A stretch of DNA of 60,000 bases from Cristatella mucedo (taxonomy: Eukaryota; Bryozoa; Phylactolaemata; Cristatellidae). Of the stretch, positions 22,686 through 35,691 are shown one piece after another (position 1 is the stretch's first letter; every line of letters begins with the position of its first letter). A program made the translations under genes and the position numbers. Location of the stretch: assembly GCA_009760855.2 (NCBI GenBank), contig WPIO01000066.1, positions 1,981,001 through 2,041,000 on the forward strand. Direction: 5' to 3'. Under the pieces are notes generated by a model. It made no database searches and was not told the DNA's origin. It worked only from the letters and a program-made list of their open reading frames with translations.

Positions 22686-22815
22686 CTCGGCGCAGTTGTT
22701 CAGATGCTCGCCCCGGGGACCAAGGTCTGGCTGAGGTCGTGGGCTAGAGCGGCGCTGCAAAGCTGTGAAGCGCCCGAATAGAGCTCAAGTACTCTTAGGG
22801 CGCTATACAAATGTG
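22686..22815 (+). mobile_element. tRNA-headed SINE with LINE A-like tail, family S1
   Basis: The head contains GATGCTCGCCCCGGGGACCA, AGGTCTGGCTGAGGTCGTG and GGCTAGAGC (degenerate B box). The tail reads TGTGAAGCGCCCGAATAGAG, CTCAAGTACTCTTAGGGCG, CTATACAAATG. It matches the copy at 12,603-12,735 along its length. Confidence 0.75.
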
Positions 22816-23133
22816 GCATGCCGGTCACGCATCAGAGTTCGTGCCAAGTTGCCGATGCCGTTGCTAATTGACTTAGTACCTCCACCGTGGGAAGTAGCTT
22901 CCGGTTGAGTTGCCGAGTAGCAATGACAGGGTAATGTTAGCTCTGACCGCAGCCGCTGGCCTCTAGCTGCCCGGCCTTACAAGGCAGCGATCGAATCGTT
23001 TGATGTCAACACTGCAGACGTCTGCCGGTGCGCTGAATAAATAATCAGCATTCGAAGGTTGAACAGTCTCGATTGCCAAGCTACTGGACGCCGGATGACC
23101 CACTCGCGTGATTAATGTGCTGGAGCCCTCGCC

Positions 23134-23338
<205 letters not shown>

Positions 23339-23344
23339 TCGAGC

Positions 23345-23959
<615 letters not shown>

Positions 23960-24129
23960 GATTGTCATTATCAGATGCACGGGTGATGCCAGCGTCACCA
24001 CCAGCTGTTACACGTAGGAGGTTGAATTTCGTTTCCCTCTGAGGTTAAATTTCGTTCCCGCCTACTACATCGCTGCACCCAGGAGATCTCGCAGCCCCTC
24101 CTTCTCCACTCACTTCTCCACTCTGCTCC

Positions 24130-24300
24130 ACTCCTCCACTAACCACACTTGCATGCTGACCCTGTGCACGTCACCCCTAACCATGTTATTCTTGTTGCTT
24201 ATTGAGCATGCTACCACTAACCGTTCCATTCGTTCTTCCCTAGCAGCAATTGTAAACCGCCTCGAAAGAGATTGAATCCTCTGAAGGCGATTTATTTCTT
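24130..24300 (+). mobile_element. LINE A 3' tail, diverged copy
   Basis: ACTAACCACACTTGCATGCTG, CCCTGTGCACGTCACCCCTA, ACCATGTTATTC, CAGCAATTGTAAACCGCCTCG, AAAGAGATTGAATCCTCTGA and AGGCGATTTATTTC follow the order of the LINE A untranslated tail. No coding part is present. Confidence 0.8.
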
Positions 24301-24801
24301 ACTCAACAGCCTTGCAGATGTAAAATCAGTGGGCCGCGAAGGCACAGCGAACGTCAGGCGCTTCGTCCCAGCAGCCGCCCTCTCCCTTCAAACGGAAGTC
24401 GTACGAACTGGGACTCCGTAGATGCGAGAGTCGATTGTAAGGCGAGTTCCTGGGAATATGTCGTGGCCGGTGAATTCCATCGTCGCACTGGTGGCGGTAT
24501 CTGCTGCCGTCCGCTCTGAGGCAGCGGCGCTGGCAGTGCTGCTGCCTCCGCAGCCGCCTCGGAGGAATGCCTGCCGCATTCCAGCGGTCGGCGCCAGGAG
24601 AAAGAGTCAACAGCAGGAGGTGGGTGGTGGTGGTGGTGGTGGTGGTGGTGGGGGGGGGGGGTTCTGAGGACCCGCAAGAGCGACCCGCCTCGATGGCAGC
24701 AGTTCTAGGCGCTCGCCAGCCTCCCGCCCCGCCCAAATTGCCCGCGAGAGGCCGTAATGCCCTAATTGCCGCGGCAGGCTGGAGGTACGTGTCGTATACG
24801 A

Positions 24802-24840
<39 letters not shown>

Positions 24841-25575
24841 TAAGTGCCACCTGGTGAGCAGGCGTCTAGGGTCTCCCTCAAGCTTTGCGAGGGTCCGAAA
24901 AGCTGTCAGCGCGGCTGCAGGCAGCGGCTCTCCGTTTACGCATCAGCTCGAGGTCGGTCTGACCGAAACAGCAGCCCGAGTACCCGCGGTGCCGGCGCGG
25001 TTTCGCTCGCATCAACTTCACGCCCGAGTGACTCTAAAAAGCCTTCCGAGAATGAACGATTGCCCTAACGCGTCGAAGCAAAGTGTTTTTTTTTTGAGCA
25101 GATGCGCCTCAAACTGTAAGCGCGGAGGCTGAGCTACGGAATTTATTCTTGGGGCGTAAGAACGGCAAGATGCTAACGTAGGGTAATGGCGCCCGCAAGA
25201 TGTTCATGCAGGCGGAATAATCCGCGTTTAATGAAATATCGCAATGCGCGATCGGCGCGCGTAATCGGCGTGAATTCGGCACGTGTGGGAATAAGGGGCG
25301 GCTCAGGCTGCAGCTCCGCCATCCGGGTCTTATGCCCTCTGCCCTCCTCCCGCCGCCTTTGCGAATGAGCGGCCGGTTTCGCTGCTGGCTCCAGGGGCAG
25401 AAGTAACCAATTCACACATCTTACACTAATGAGTGAGTTTCGTTTACATTTCAGAGAACTGCTAACTGGAGGTGAACTGCTATAAGATAAATATTGATAA
25501 ATTAATATAGATAAATAAAAATATATAAATAGTGTAGCCGAAGAGAAAATTCCGAAATAGCCACTTTGGCTGCAA
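24301..25575. other. GC-rich intronic DNA with (GGT)n and (CCG)n runs
   Basis: A second GC-rich, CpG-containing block within intron 1 (about 24,340-25,400). It contains (GGT)n running into poly-G at 24,621-24,661 and (CGC)n at 24,801-24,839. Open frames occur on both strands but consist of Gly, Val, His or Pro runs and have no domain. I see no exon with matching splice phases. Confidence 0.45.
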
Positions 25576-25599
25576 AAAGTTTATGTAACATCCGGCCGC

Positions 25600-25755
25600 G
25601 CCGTCGACCGGATGCATACCGCATGCCTACCGAAAGCTATGAGTGCCCTATAAACGAATTTCGTGCGTATGCTGTATCTGCCAATAACACCCACTTGGTT
25701 TTTCCCTCTGAGGAGGTATATAAATTGTATTGCATTACACTACATTACATTAGAA
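25600..25755 (+). mobile_element. LINE B 3' tail, diverged
   Basis: GGATGCATACCGCATGCCTAC, CGAAAGCTATGAGTGCCC, AATAACACCCACTTGGTTTT and TGCATTACACTACATTACATT correspond to the end of LINE B (codons for YRMRTES, then the (ATTAC)n tail). It is strongly diverged. Confidence 0.65.
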
Positions 25756-26046
25756 GACCGGTGCAGTGTTAGGGCTGTATCGGTGCGTGGCTCTGACGAA
25801 AGCTCGGACTGAGATTTAACTGCTGCGGCAGAGCTCACAGCGGTCGGCAGTCGATAGCTGAAGGCCGGCAGGTCTGCAGATGGCGAAATGCTACTCTTTC
25901 CTCGCGACAGCTCGCAGAGAGAGGAGGGCGTGCCGGTAGGGTTCGCGGGCGACGGAGCAACGTTCAGCTACGGTTCGCTTTCTATAATTTCGGTCTTACT
26001 TTCGCTTCGCGCAACGGTTTCTAGCCACGGAGTGCCAAGGCAACCG

Positions 26047-26079
<33 letters not shown>

Positions 26080-26580
26080 CACTTGATAAAGCGCCCTCAG
26101 AGAACTCAATCTCTTTCTAGGCGCTTTACAACTGACTTACCACCGGGTTAGAATGCAATGGACGCAAAGTGAAGTAGAAGAGGTGAGCAGATTCGTCTGC
26201 CCAACATTTATATAATAATTATAATAAAAATGCATTTGTTATAGCGTCCTTACAGAACTCAATATCTTTCTAGGGAATTTACATTTGCTGTAATGGCAGC
26301 CTGATCGAATAATTAGCGTCAGCACACTCAATGAACAACAAGTGTAACGTGGTTAGTGGTGGCGTGCTCAGGGTCAGTATGCAAAATATGGCTATAGTAA
26401 TAATGCACCTGATAAAGCGCCCTCAGAGAACTCAGTCTCTTCCTAGGCGCTTTACGTTTGCTGCAAAGGGATTACGGGCAGCATGCACAGGGTCAGCACG
26501 CATAAGTACATAAAGGACGAATCACATCGACACACTAAATGCTGCAATAAATATATGCGTTTTTAGTTAAAATACAGCTT
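26047..26580 (-). mobile_element. three LINE A 3' tails in a row
   Basis: Three - strand LINE A tails lie within about 530 bases, starting near 26,047 ((AAT)n end, CACTTGATAAAGCGCCCTC), near 26,213 (GCATTTGTTATAGCGTCC, diverged) and near 26,397 (GCACCTGATAAAGCGCCC). The third extends into untranslated words (GCAGCATGCACAGGGTCAGC) and an end of about CACTAAATGCTGC. All are 5'-truncated. Confidence 0.8.
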
Positions 26581-26599
26581 GATTTCATGGAGACTCAAC

Positions 26600-27640
26600 A
26601 GGAGATATGCTGGCAGAGCCGATTTTGGCGGCGATTGTACCGGCTTGCCGAAGGCAGGGGATAATTGCAGGTGTGGCACCCACGACCTGGATCGCGAATT
26701 TCCAGCACCTTACCTGGAAGCTAAGAGGTCACTGCAGGTGCTGTAGCCGACCTTAGGCCACGCTGGTAGAGTACAGTGGCCCAAAATCGGTTAGTGGGAT
26801 CTCAGTGAGGACTAAACGAATGGCCAGTGTTGAGCGCGTTGGGTGCCTTTCTATCCAACTCTGTCCCCGATCGCTTGCGCTCCCATCACGTCTCAGCGCC
26901 GTCCGACGCTGACTAGGAAGCTGCAGCCGTGAGCGTGCCGCGTCGAAATGGAAAGCGCCCTCGCCCGGACACAGTCCAAGCACCAGCCGCCACCGCCGGA
27001 GGCGACTGCACTGCTCTCTCTTACGGCGAGGTTCGCTGTAAGTGTGCGACCTCGCTCGACCGGGAGTGCTTGACGATTCCGGCGAGAGACTGCAAAAAAA
27101 AGTGAGTCTCACCCGACGACCCGAGGCAGCAGACGACGTAGGGGCTTTCGCTGTTCGGTGGCGAGTTAACGGGATTGCGTCCCCGGATGCCGTCAACTCG
27201 CCGAGACGGGACGAATGGACGGGCGCCCGGCGAGAGGGGGGTGGCGGCTTCCTGCGAGACTTCCGGCAGTCAGCTTCCGCCGCTTCGGGCGGCGAGTCGT
27301 CCAGCCGATCGACCCGCCAGAGCAACTGAAGCAGAAATGCCCTCGAGTAGGGATGCACTCACTCCCAGGAGGTACGATTTCAACGAGACGCTGATGAATG
27401 ATTGAAGCTCGACGCACAGCCGGTCGCGACGATCTTGGCTAGCGTGCATCCAGATCGCCTAAACGTGCTTGTGCACCGCTGATGAGAGTCCATTGGCCTT
27501 AGTGATTACGAATGGAAAAAGAATCGCTCGATTCCGAAGCCGGACTACTGCTTGAGCCCGCTGGCAGGGCTTGCGGCATCGCAAAAGAGCGAGTCTACGA
27601 AACAGACGGGCCGCTCCCTACTTTCTCCTCGGTAGACATT
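26600..27640. other. intronic DNA, partly GC-rich, with a possible S2 SINE
   Basis: Near 26,630-26,750 a degenerate - strand tRNA-like head (GTGGCACCCACGACC, CCAGCACCTTACCTGG complement) may be an S2 SINE. The rest (26,760-27,640) is GC-rich but has no recognised gene. Open frames of up to 200 residues on the - strand are Arg/Ser/Pro-rich and unsupported. Confidence 0.35.
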
Positions 27641-27644
27641 GTAG

Positions 27645-29250
27645 GTGTCTTGGGTTCAAGAGGCAGCACTCCACTGAAACTGCTCTCCTCCGTGTTAACA
27701 TCGACATTCTACGTAGCAACGACGACGGGAATGTCACTGCCCTAGCTCTGCTAGATCTGTCTGCTGCCTTCGACACCATTGATCACGAAGTTCTGCTTGA
27801 ACGATTGAGAACAACGATCGGTCTGGCAGACGAAGCACTGGCGTGGTTTAAATCATACTTGTCTGATCGTGTTCAATCCGTGTCGTGTGGGGGTCAGGTC
27901 TCAGACACGAGAAGGGTCACCTGTGGAGTCCCTCAAGGGTCTGTACTCGGCCCCTTGCTGTTCTCCATTTATACACAACCTCTGGGAAAAGTGATTAAGG
28001 CCCATGGAATAGGATATCACTTCTATGCTGACGATACTCAGTTGAATTTGTCATTCAAACCGTCGGAATCTGCTGCGGCAACTGTGAAACTGAATGCTTG
28101 CCTTGCAGAAATTCGATCCTGGATGTCGGAAAACTTCCTTAAATTAAATGATGATAAAACCGAACTGCTGCTCATAGGACACCCTAAGCGTATGGTTGGA
28201 TTAAAAGGCTTTGCTGTTCTAATAGGTGATGCTATTTTGCGACCATCACCACGTGTTCGAAATTTAGGTGTCGTGTTCGACAGCTGCATCAATTTCAAAG
28301 GCTTTATTCAGAAGTCTGCTTCTACAGCTAGCCATCACGCCCGATCCCTATCCAAGATTAGGAGCTGTCTCGCACAGTGGCTTGTAAAAAATTTAACTAG
28401 CTCCTTAGTTCTGTCTCGGCTTGATTGTTGTAACTCCCTTTTGGCAGGCGTGCCTAAGAAAGCTATTAGGGCCACTGCAGCGGACTATGAACATGGCTGC
28501 AAATGTAATGTAATGTATCTCCGTCAGTAACTCCACAAAATCATAAAGACCATGTGGGTGTTACGCAGGAGAGTTTTGTATAGCGCACTCACAGCCTAAG
28601 CGGCTTTCGGTACGCATTCGGTAGCCAACAGACTTCGTCTCACGCAACAAAGAGAAAGTGGGAAGCATAGCAGAGTTAGGAGAGCAGGCTGCAAGGCTAG
28701 TCTTCAAGTTTCAGCGGTTTGAGCACGTGTCTCCTTTGCTGAAAGAGCTAGGATGGTTGCCGGTTGACCGACGGATACAGAGCAAAGTTCTTACGCTGAC
28801 CCACAAGGCCCGCCACGGCTTGGCTCCTTCGTACCTAGCTGAACTGCTGCATCAGTTTCAGCCTGTTCGCGCCCTCAGGTCCTGTGTGGACAATTCCTCC
28901 GCTTAAAGACCGTTGGCGATAGAAGCTTTAGCTCTGCAGGTCCTAGACTGTGGAACTCACTTCCACAATTCTTATGCAACGACAACTACTTTTCTTCGAC
29001 CGGCTATGGCACATCCTTTTCAGCGGTCGTGAGCTATTACTTCTATACTACTCACTACCTCTCCTGACTCTGCTATGCTTCCCACTTTTTCTTTGTTGCG
29101 TGAGACGAAGTCTGTTGGGTACCGAATGCGTACCAAAAGCCGCTTAGTGTGTGAGTGCGCTATACAAAAAACTCTCCTGCGTAACACCCACGTGGTCTTT
29201 ATGACTTTGTGGAGTCAAAGACGGAGATACATAACATAACATAACATAAG
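27645..29250 (+). mobile_element. LINE B copy: reverse transcriptase to 3' tail, with nested insertion
   Basis: An open + strand frame to 28,502 encodes a large part of the LINE B reverse transcriptase: LALLDLSAAFDTIDHEVLLE, GVPQGSVLGPLLFSIYTQPL, the catalytic [10 protein letters not shown] and a NLGVVFDS region. These are hallmarks of L2/CR1-type LINEs. At 28,503 a foreign 184-bp insert interrupts the codons for MAARLVFKFQ, and the protein resumes at 28,687. The end runs to (ATAAC)n at about 29,228-29,250. The endonuclease domain is missing. It lies in intron 1 in the gene's orientation. Frameshifts near 28,900 and the insert make it inactive. Confidence 0.9.
28503..28686 (-). mobile_element. 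LINE B 3' tail inserted in a LINE B copy, 8-bp target duplication
   Basis: The insert starts with the complement of the (ATTAC)n tail (AATGTAATGTAATGTATCTC) and ends in AGAGTTAGGAGAGCA. It is flanked by GGCTGCAA at 28,495-28,502 and 28,687-28,694. The uninterrupted site is seen in the LINE B copy near 9,690 (ATGGCTGCAAGGCT), which confirms the boundaries. Confidence 0.92.
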
Positions 29251-29581
29251 AATAAGATGGGCTTTCACGGGCACTACTGTAGGTCAACCGTTGAGAGATC
29301 TTTCATAGGCGGTGGACCATTGACTGCGATGCTAAGTTGAGCTGGAGTTATTGAGGCAGCATTTCGCGTTGCCTCCGCTACCAGCGTCGTCCAAGGGTAG
29401 CGTGGAGACCGGAGGGAAAGGCGGCTTAAGTATCCCACTGGTCTAACCGATGGGACTAGGCCGGGCTGTTGCAGCCATTCAAATCTAAATCTCGTTGGAG
29501 TGCCTGTCTAATCGCCGAGCTGCGACGGCCTTTCACGAAATCTGTAGTTGTTTTGAGCCCAGGATTCTTACTCACCTTTCC

Positions 29582-30512
<931 letters not shown>

Positions 30513-30860
30513 AATAATAACAATGCACTTGATAACGCGCCCTCAGAGAACGTAATCTCTTTCTAGGCGCTTTACATTTGCTGAAAAGGGAAACGCGATT
30601 GAATGGTGAGTAATATCATGCTCGATAAACAACATGAATAACACGGTTAGGGGTGACATACACAGGGTCAGCATGCAAATGTGGTTAGTGGCAGCATGCA
30701 CAGTGTCAGCACACATAAGCACATGAAGGACGAATCGCAGGTACCCACTAAATGCTGTTCTAAATAGGCGTGTTTTTAAGTTCTTGGTAAATGTGGTCAG
30801 GTCAGGGGATGTCGTGACGCAAGTCGGGAGCGAGTTCCAGGCTTTGGGAGCACTCGTCTA
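30513..30860 (-). mobile_element. LINE A 3' end (tail and last codons)
   Basis: From an AATAATAACAATGCACTTG start the complement of the tail and the untranslated region runs to words coding on the - strand for NLKT, TTF and the APKAWNSLP region (CAGGCTTTGGGAGCACTCG). It is 5'-truncated at about 30,860. Confidence 0.85.
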
Positions 30861-32540
30861 GACGTCGACTGACGTCACGCCCGCTGAGCTCGGCTGCTCA
30901 GTCTCCGAGGCCCCCGAGCGAAGCAATGGCCGCCGAGTCTCCAATCACGTGGCTCACGTGGTGAGTTCTCGTGGCGGCGGAGCAGCACCTTCTTGGCCTC
31001 CAGCACACGCGGACAGACAGAGAGCCTAAGCCAGGATTGGAGCCTGGGGTGGCAGGTGAGGTGGGGGGGGGGGCAGGTCAGTGAGGCGTCCCCCCCCCCA
31101 GCGCCTGCCGTAGTAGGGCAGCCAGGCCAATCGACCAGGGGCCAGCAGCAGCAGCCAGCGAAAGCACGGCATCTGGCCGCCCGACCGCGTGTCAGACTCG
31201 GCTCCCACCTACCAGGCCAGCAGGGGTGGCAACTGCCTTCCTGCCACCCCCAAGGCTTCGCCTCTGCAAAAAGAGATCACTGCGCCAGCCGGTGCCTGCA
31301 TGCATCCGTGCTCTCCGCCCGTGCCTGGCGTGTCTCTGTCTATAATATTCGTGCCTAATATCAAACAAGTAAACGCGGATTACTATCGTGCTTTGGCCAG
31401 CTTGGTCAAGCAAACATGAAGAAACTCATGGCCACCGCTTAGTAAGACCCGTGAGTAGTGATCGACCACCATTGAATCATGGGCAGGTGTGCGGGTAACA
31501 CTCGCCTGAGCACAAAAGACTGATTCACTGAAGCCAAGAGAAAGCCGATGTGAATAGATGCATTGTGAGCCAAAATTTACAAGCTGAGAATAAATTAATT
31601 GCTATCGGGGACCCTACAAAGAAGCAACTTTCAGACCTCTGGTGCACGAGCTGAGGACTCGATCGACAAAATATTGTATAAATATAACAATTATATACAT
31701 AAATATATACAAGTGTCTAAATAGTGTTGAGACGTCGAGCTGATCAGACACCGACGAGCGTTGAATCGGTCCAGCTTAGCGACTCAGGAGCTGCGGCCGG
31801 CCAATCATGCTCCGGCACTTGTAGCTGACGCACCGACTGCTTCTCTGGTGTTCGTGCGCGAGACCTGCTTCGGCCGCAGGAGACCGGCTTGCTTTGACCT
31901 GTTTTGCGCTGAGTGGGCCGAAAGCTATTGACGGGCTACGAAAATACCCTTGACAAATCTGTCTCAAAGCTTTTGCAGCGTCCGAGCTCTGTGAATGCTA
32001 GCAATGATCGCGATAGCCGTGGGCTCGAGGTCATTAGCAGCCTATTGGATAGTTATAAAAAGTCTCTTATTTAAGTCAAATGCGGCCTGAGCGAAAGCTG
32101 GTTGAATTAAGCTCCAGTCACGTTTCGGAGAAATTAGCTCTGGACTGACAGGACTGAGCGAGGTGGTGCTTGTTCGTCGCTCGTATCTGCTGCTGCTGAT
32201 GCTGCGGGGTTCCGGCCTCGTAGGGCAAAGCCCAATTTCGCTCGCTCATAGTTCAGGAAAGGCAGTCGCCAGCTCTAAAGCTCGTCCTCACTGGTCGCCC
32301 AAAGACGAGTCTGCTCATCTTTCACTCTGCTGGTCCTCACCCAATAGCGGTCGATCGGCCCGGTCAGGGTCAAGGTTAAAGAACCCCTCAAAATCCATGT
32401 AGACGCCGGTTTTTCTCATCAATATGCTGACTGGCCAGAGCGGCCTCTCCAGCTCGCTCGGAACTTTTGCTCTGGCATCGGGATAGTCCCGACGACGCTT
32501 CGATGGCCGAAATGTTGACATCGCATGGTCTTCTTTTCAG
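30861..32540. other. end of intron 1, no gene recognised
   Basis: The first part (30,860-31,350) is GC-rich with a G run at about 31,063-31,072 and a C run at about 31,091-31,099. The rest is ordinary sequence ending in the pyrimidine-rich acceptor of exon 2. Confidence 0.4.
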
Positions 32541-32932
32541 TGTAAGAAAGGAACCTGCGCTCACAACAGAGCGATGGAGCAGGCGCTTGCGGGGCACACA
32601 GAGCTCGACTTGCCTGCCGAGTTTTCCAACAAGGAGAACCGCACGCTGAATTGTCTCGTCGACACGACGAATCCTGGTCACGCTTTCTACGTGAAATCGG
32701 AGCAGCAAAGGCTGGCCAAGCTGCACTTCACCAGGCTAGAAGCCATCTTGGTTCTCGTCGCCGGCTCCATCACCTTGATCGCGGTGGCAGTGGGGTTGGC
32801 CGTGTGCTGTCACCAAAAGCTGCCTACAACCGAAGTCGTTGTCAAGGATGACACGAAATCCTATGTGAAAATTGGCGACAAGTACTATGCAAAAAAATCG
32901 TTCAAAGCGAAGGTGGCAATGGTTACGGCTCT
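32541..32932 (+). CDS. BK-channel beta-subunit-like protein, coding exon 2
   Basis: After a pyrimidine-rich acceptor (TCTTCTTTTCAG) the frame continues in phase 0 with CKKGTCAHNRAMEQ, giving residues 107 to 236 plus two bases. Cys107 and Cys112 correspond to the family's 'CSYIPKC' pair. Asn139 (NRT) is a possible glycosylation site and Cys144 matches the 'FxCY' cysteine. Residues about 174-194 (AILVLVAGSITLIAVAVGLA) form the second membrane segment, followed by two cysteines and a Lys-rich cytoplasmic tail (KKSFKAKVAMVTA). Loop length (about 140 residues) and order of landmarks fit the family. The exon end is ambiguous: GTAAGT starts at 32,933, while reading through gives a stop at 32,934-32,936 and a 237-residue protein. 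Confidence 0.78.
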
Positions 32933-33294
32933 GTAAGTAACGCAACTCCCGTTTGCCCTACGGACGAGGCTCAGATGCTTGCTCGTTTTTCTTGTCGTTG
33001 CAGTTTGCATGTTCGCGAGCGTATGTATGAAGCCCACATATTGCAGTGTGTGATTGAAGTAAAGCAATTCGTGCTCGATGAACGCTCAATTAGGCCACAC
33101 AGTGCTACTGGTTGCAGAAACTACAAAGCTTCCCATTATCTGTATATTTTTTATCCACACTTCACTAGTTAATTACTTCGTAGTCTTAGAACGCCATGTT
33201 TTTTAAAGTAGCCAGTGATCGTCAGGCTTTTTAGCTCAATAGCACCTTTTCAGTTGATCGTCTTGCGCAATCTCAGTCAGTCAGTAATCTGTCG

Positions 33295-33578
33295 TTGTCC
33301 TCGTCAATTGCCTTTATGAACTTACGAAATGGCATTTATCCTCCTGCTTCTGAGTGTGGTGTATCCTTTCAAGCCACCCTGGCCTTTTATCTTCATGCCA
33401 CTCACCTCCTCAACTGCAATTTTGCCTCAGCAATGCTTCTGACGTTCTCTTTGTTGTTTGAGACGAAGTCTGTTGGCTACCCTACGTGTACCGAAAGTCA
33501 CACAGGCTTTAATTAGGCTATAGAAAGACTATCCAGCACAGCTGCCACTTAGTCTTTGTGGATTAACAGGCGATGCGT
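33295..33578 (+). mobile_element. LINE B 3' end, old diverged copy
   Basis: The frame from about 33,316 follows the LINE B C-terminus loosely (NGIYPPASECGVSFQATL, FYLHATHLLNCNFASAMLLT, FETKSVGYPTCTES). A decayed tail (TTAGTCTTTGTGGATTAACA) follows. It is clearly older than the other copies and lies in intron 2 of the beta-subunit-like gene. Confidence 0.75.
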
Positions 33579-33579
33579 T

Positions 33580-35690
33580 TGATAGAATTGGTTCTTTTTT
33601 ATCTTGAGAAATTTAACAAAACCCGTATTCCCGAAATACAGAAATTAAAACGAAATCTATTGCACAATTCACCGCCGTACCATCTAGTCAACAGAAACAC
33701 CCAATTCTCCGTGCAACTAGTCGAAGAATGAAATACATTTATTTAAAAGCAACCTGAGAAAAATTAAAATACTAATCATGGATCCACGACGAATGATTTA
33801 ATCCACCAAGGTAAGTCGCTTCAGCTTTGACGAGTTTGCTATAACATAGTTTGGATAGTAAAAAGTTAATGTCCTCTAATTCAAGCGAGCAGCCTTAAAC
33901 CAGGCGAAACCATGGATAGAGTCAAAATGCATGTTTAAAAATATTCATTAGAGAATTTAGATCAGATCTTATTCATGCGAGCAGACCTTGATCAAATGGA
34001 CAGCATTGTGACCAACAGTGCGCCAAGAAGATTTTGCCGGATTTACAAATCTCTAAGATTATCTTTTTAAAGCTTGCACCATCTTTTACTCCTATCTCAA
34101 GACCAACTCGAAGTGCTTGTTTCATCGCAACTTTCTTAGTTTCAATATCCACATCGACATATCTGATGACTCTGGAAAACTGTTCCTAATGTCCTAGAAC
34201 AGCAATCGAATCAACCAAGATTCCGCAATACTGGTCTCTTCTTACAAGTTTTAATAAGTTATTTTTTACAGTTGTTGAAAGTAGGTGGATGAATTCATTT
34301 TAAAATTTTGGTGACAGATAGGAAACAGATCCCAGTTTTTCTTGTACAAGTTGAAGATATTTTTCCAAAAGTGAGTCATACAGATTGACTAACTTGATCG
34401 TGGAAGGAACATTTTCAACACTCATATGATCGTCTAAATGCAAATTTTTTGGCGACCACACAGTGCCAAATTTTATGAAACTAAACACTTAATACAGTCA
34501 AATATTATATTAGAATTATTCTCACTGTTTTCCCGATTAAAGTTGAATTTCAGCTACCGGGTCAATTTTAGTATCATTAATTATCATCTGTCCTGCTTTC
34601 TTCCATGCAGCAAAAGCATTGTGATGCCTCAAACTATTTTCAAGTAGATTTTCTGAGTTTTTTCATTTTCCAAATCCGTCAGAGACCTCAAGCGACGATC
34701 GACAATTTCTACTCGATGATGTAAACAATAGGCAGCAAACTAAATTCTTCTTACAAACCTAGTCAGCAGTTTTATTTTTCGTTGAATATGACGGCCATGA
34801 TCAGTTCACTTCGTCTCAATTTGCAAATCGTCATTTAAACCATGTTGATGACGTTCAAGGTTAATCTGTTACTGATTATAGGTTCTTACTGTGTTAAAAA
34901 TGCCACGATCAAAGAGTGATCTCTTCATTATGAAGAGCCTTTAAACTGACTGATAGCTTATTTGTTGGATCAAGTTGTAAGTATTTAATATCGTAAAATT
35001 TTAGGACAGCATGAACGACATTATTTTCTGATTTTTCGATAGACGGAAAATTATCCAATCTTACCATTTCCTCCTATTAGAAAATGTTTATTCTCCGTCT
35101 GAAGCTCAGTAATTTCATACTCGGCATTTTTCGTAGCATATACGGCAACATCTCTCTGGATTTTCTCTTTTAGGAAGTTGCAATCATGATGTAGCTCATA
35201 ATTTTCTCTTACACGCTTCAAAGTAATTGGTTGATATCCACTGTTTTCTGATTCAGAACCTAAACAGTGTACAGGTTCAGCGTCATTAATTCGTCTAGAA
35301 TTTTTCAAGAAACTCACAATTAATTTACTGGACATGTTTGCTTCATATTCAGCTTCCCCCTTTCTTTTCCGACCTTCTGGTCCACTTTTGTATTGTTTAA
35401 CATTGCGGAAGATGGATTCATCACTTTTGGAGGCTAGAAGTAAGCAAACTCCCAGTTCACAGAAACTAATGAAATATATATACAATTACACTTTTTAATT
35501 ACAATTTTCAATGTATTAAATATTCTGACTATTAAACCGTTAGGTAAAAACTTTTATTGAACAAATTACAAAATTACTTACTATACAAATTTTTATATTA
35601 CAAAAAATAATTCTAGAAGCGCTTTGAATAAATGCATAATAATATTACTAATAATACATTTTAATAGCGATTAGGCTGCTTGGTCCCCCT
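33580..35690 (-). pseudogene. hAT-type transposase relic (TTF zinc finger and DUF4371, ZMYM1-like)
   Basis: This 2.1-kb AT-rich block encodes, on the - strand, remnants of one transposase. An N-terminal charged region with GRKRKGEAEYE lies at about 35,340-35,390. A TTF-type zinc-finger-like part (NLVCCLLF ... LRHHNAFAAWKKAG) lies at about 34,580-34,740. The DUF4371 region (SYLSPKF, stop, NEFIHLL, DQYCGILVDS, EQFSRVIRYVDVD) lies at about 34,140-34,330. The order is that of ZMYM1-like hAT transposases. At least two in-frame stops lie in the DUF4371 part and several frameshifts elsewhere, so it is dead. Terminal inverted repeats were not found. The base composition differs sharply from the GC-balanced neighbourhood. 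Confidence 0.8.
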
Positions 35691-35691
35691 C

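Noticed and set aside
26753-27358. 201-residue - strand open frame
   Set aside because: Arg/Ser/Pro-rich in GC-rich DNA, no domain and no supporting splice sites; overlapping frames are open on the other strand.
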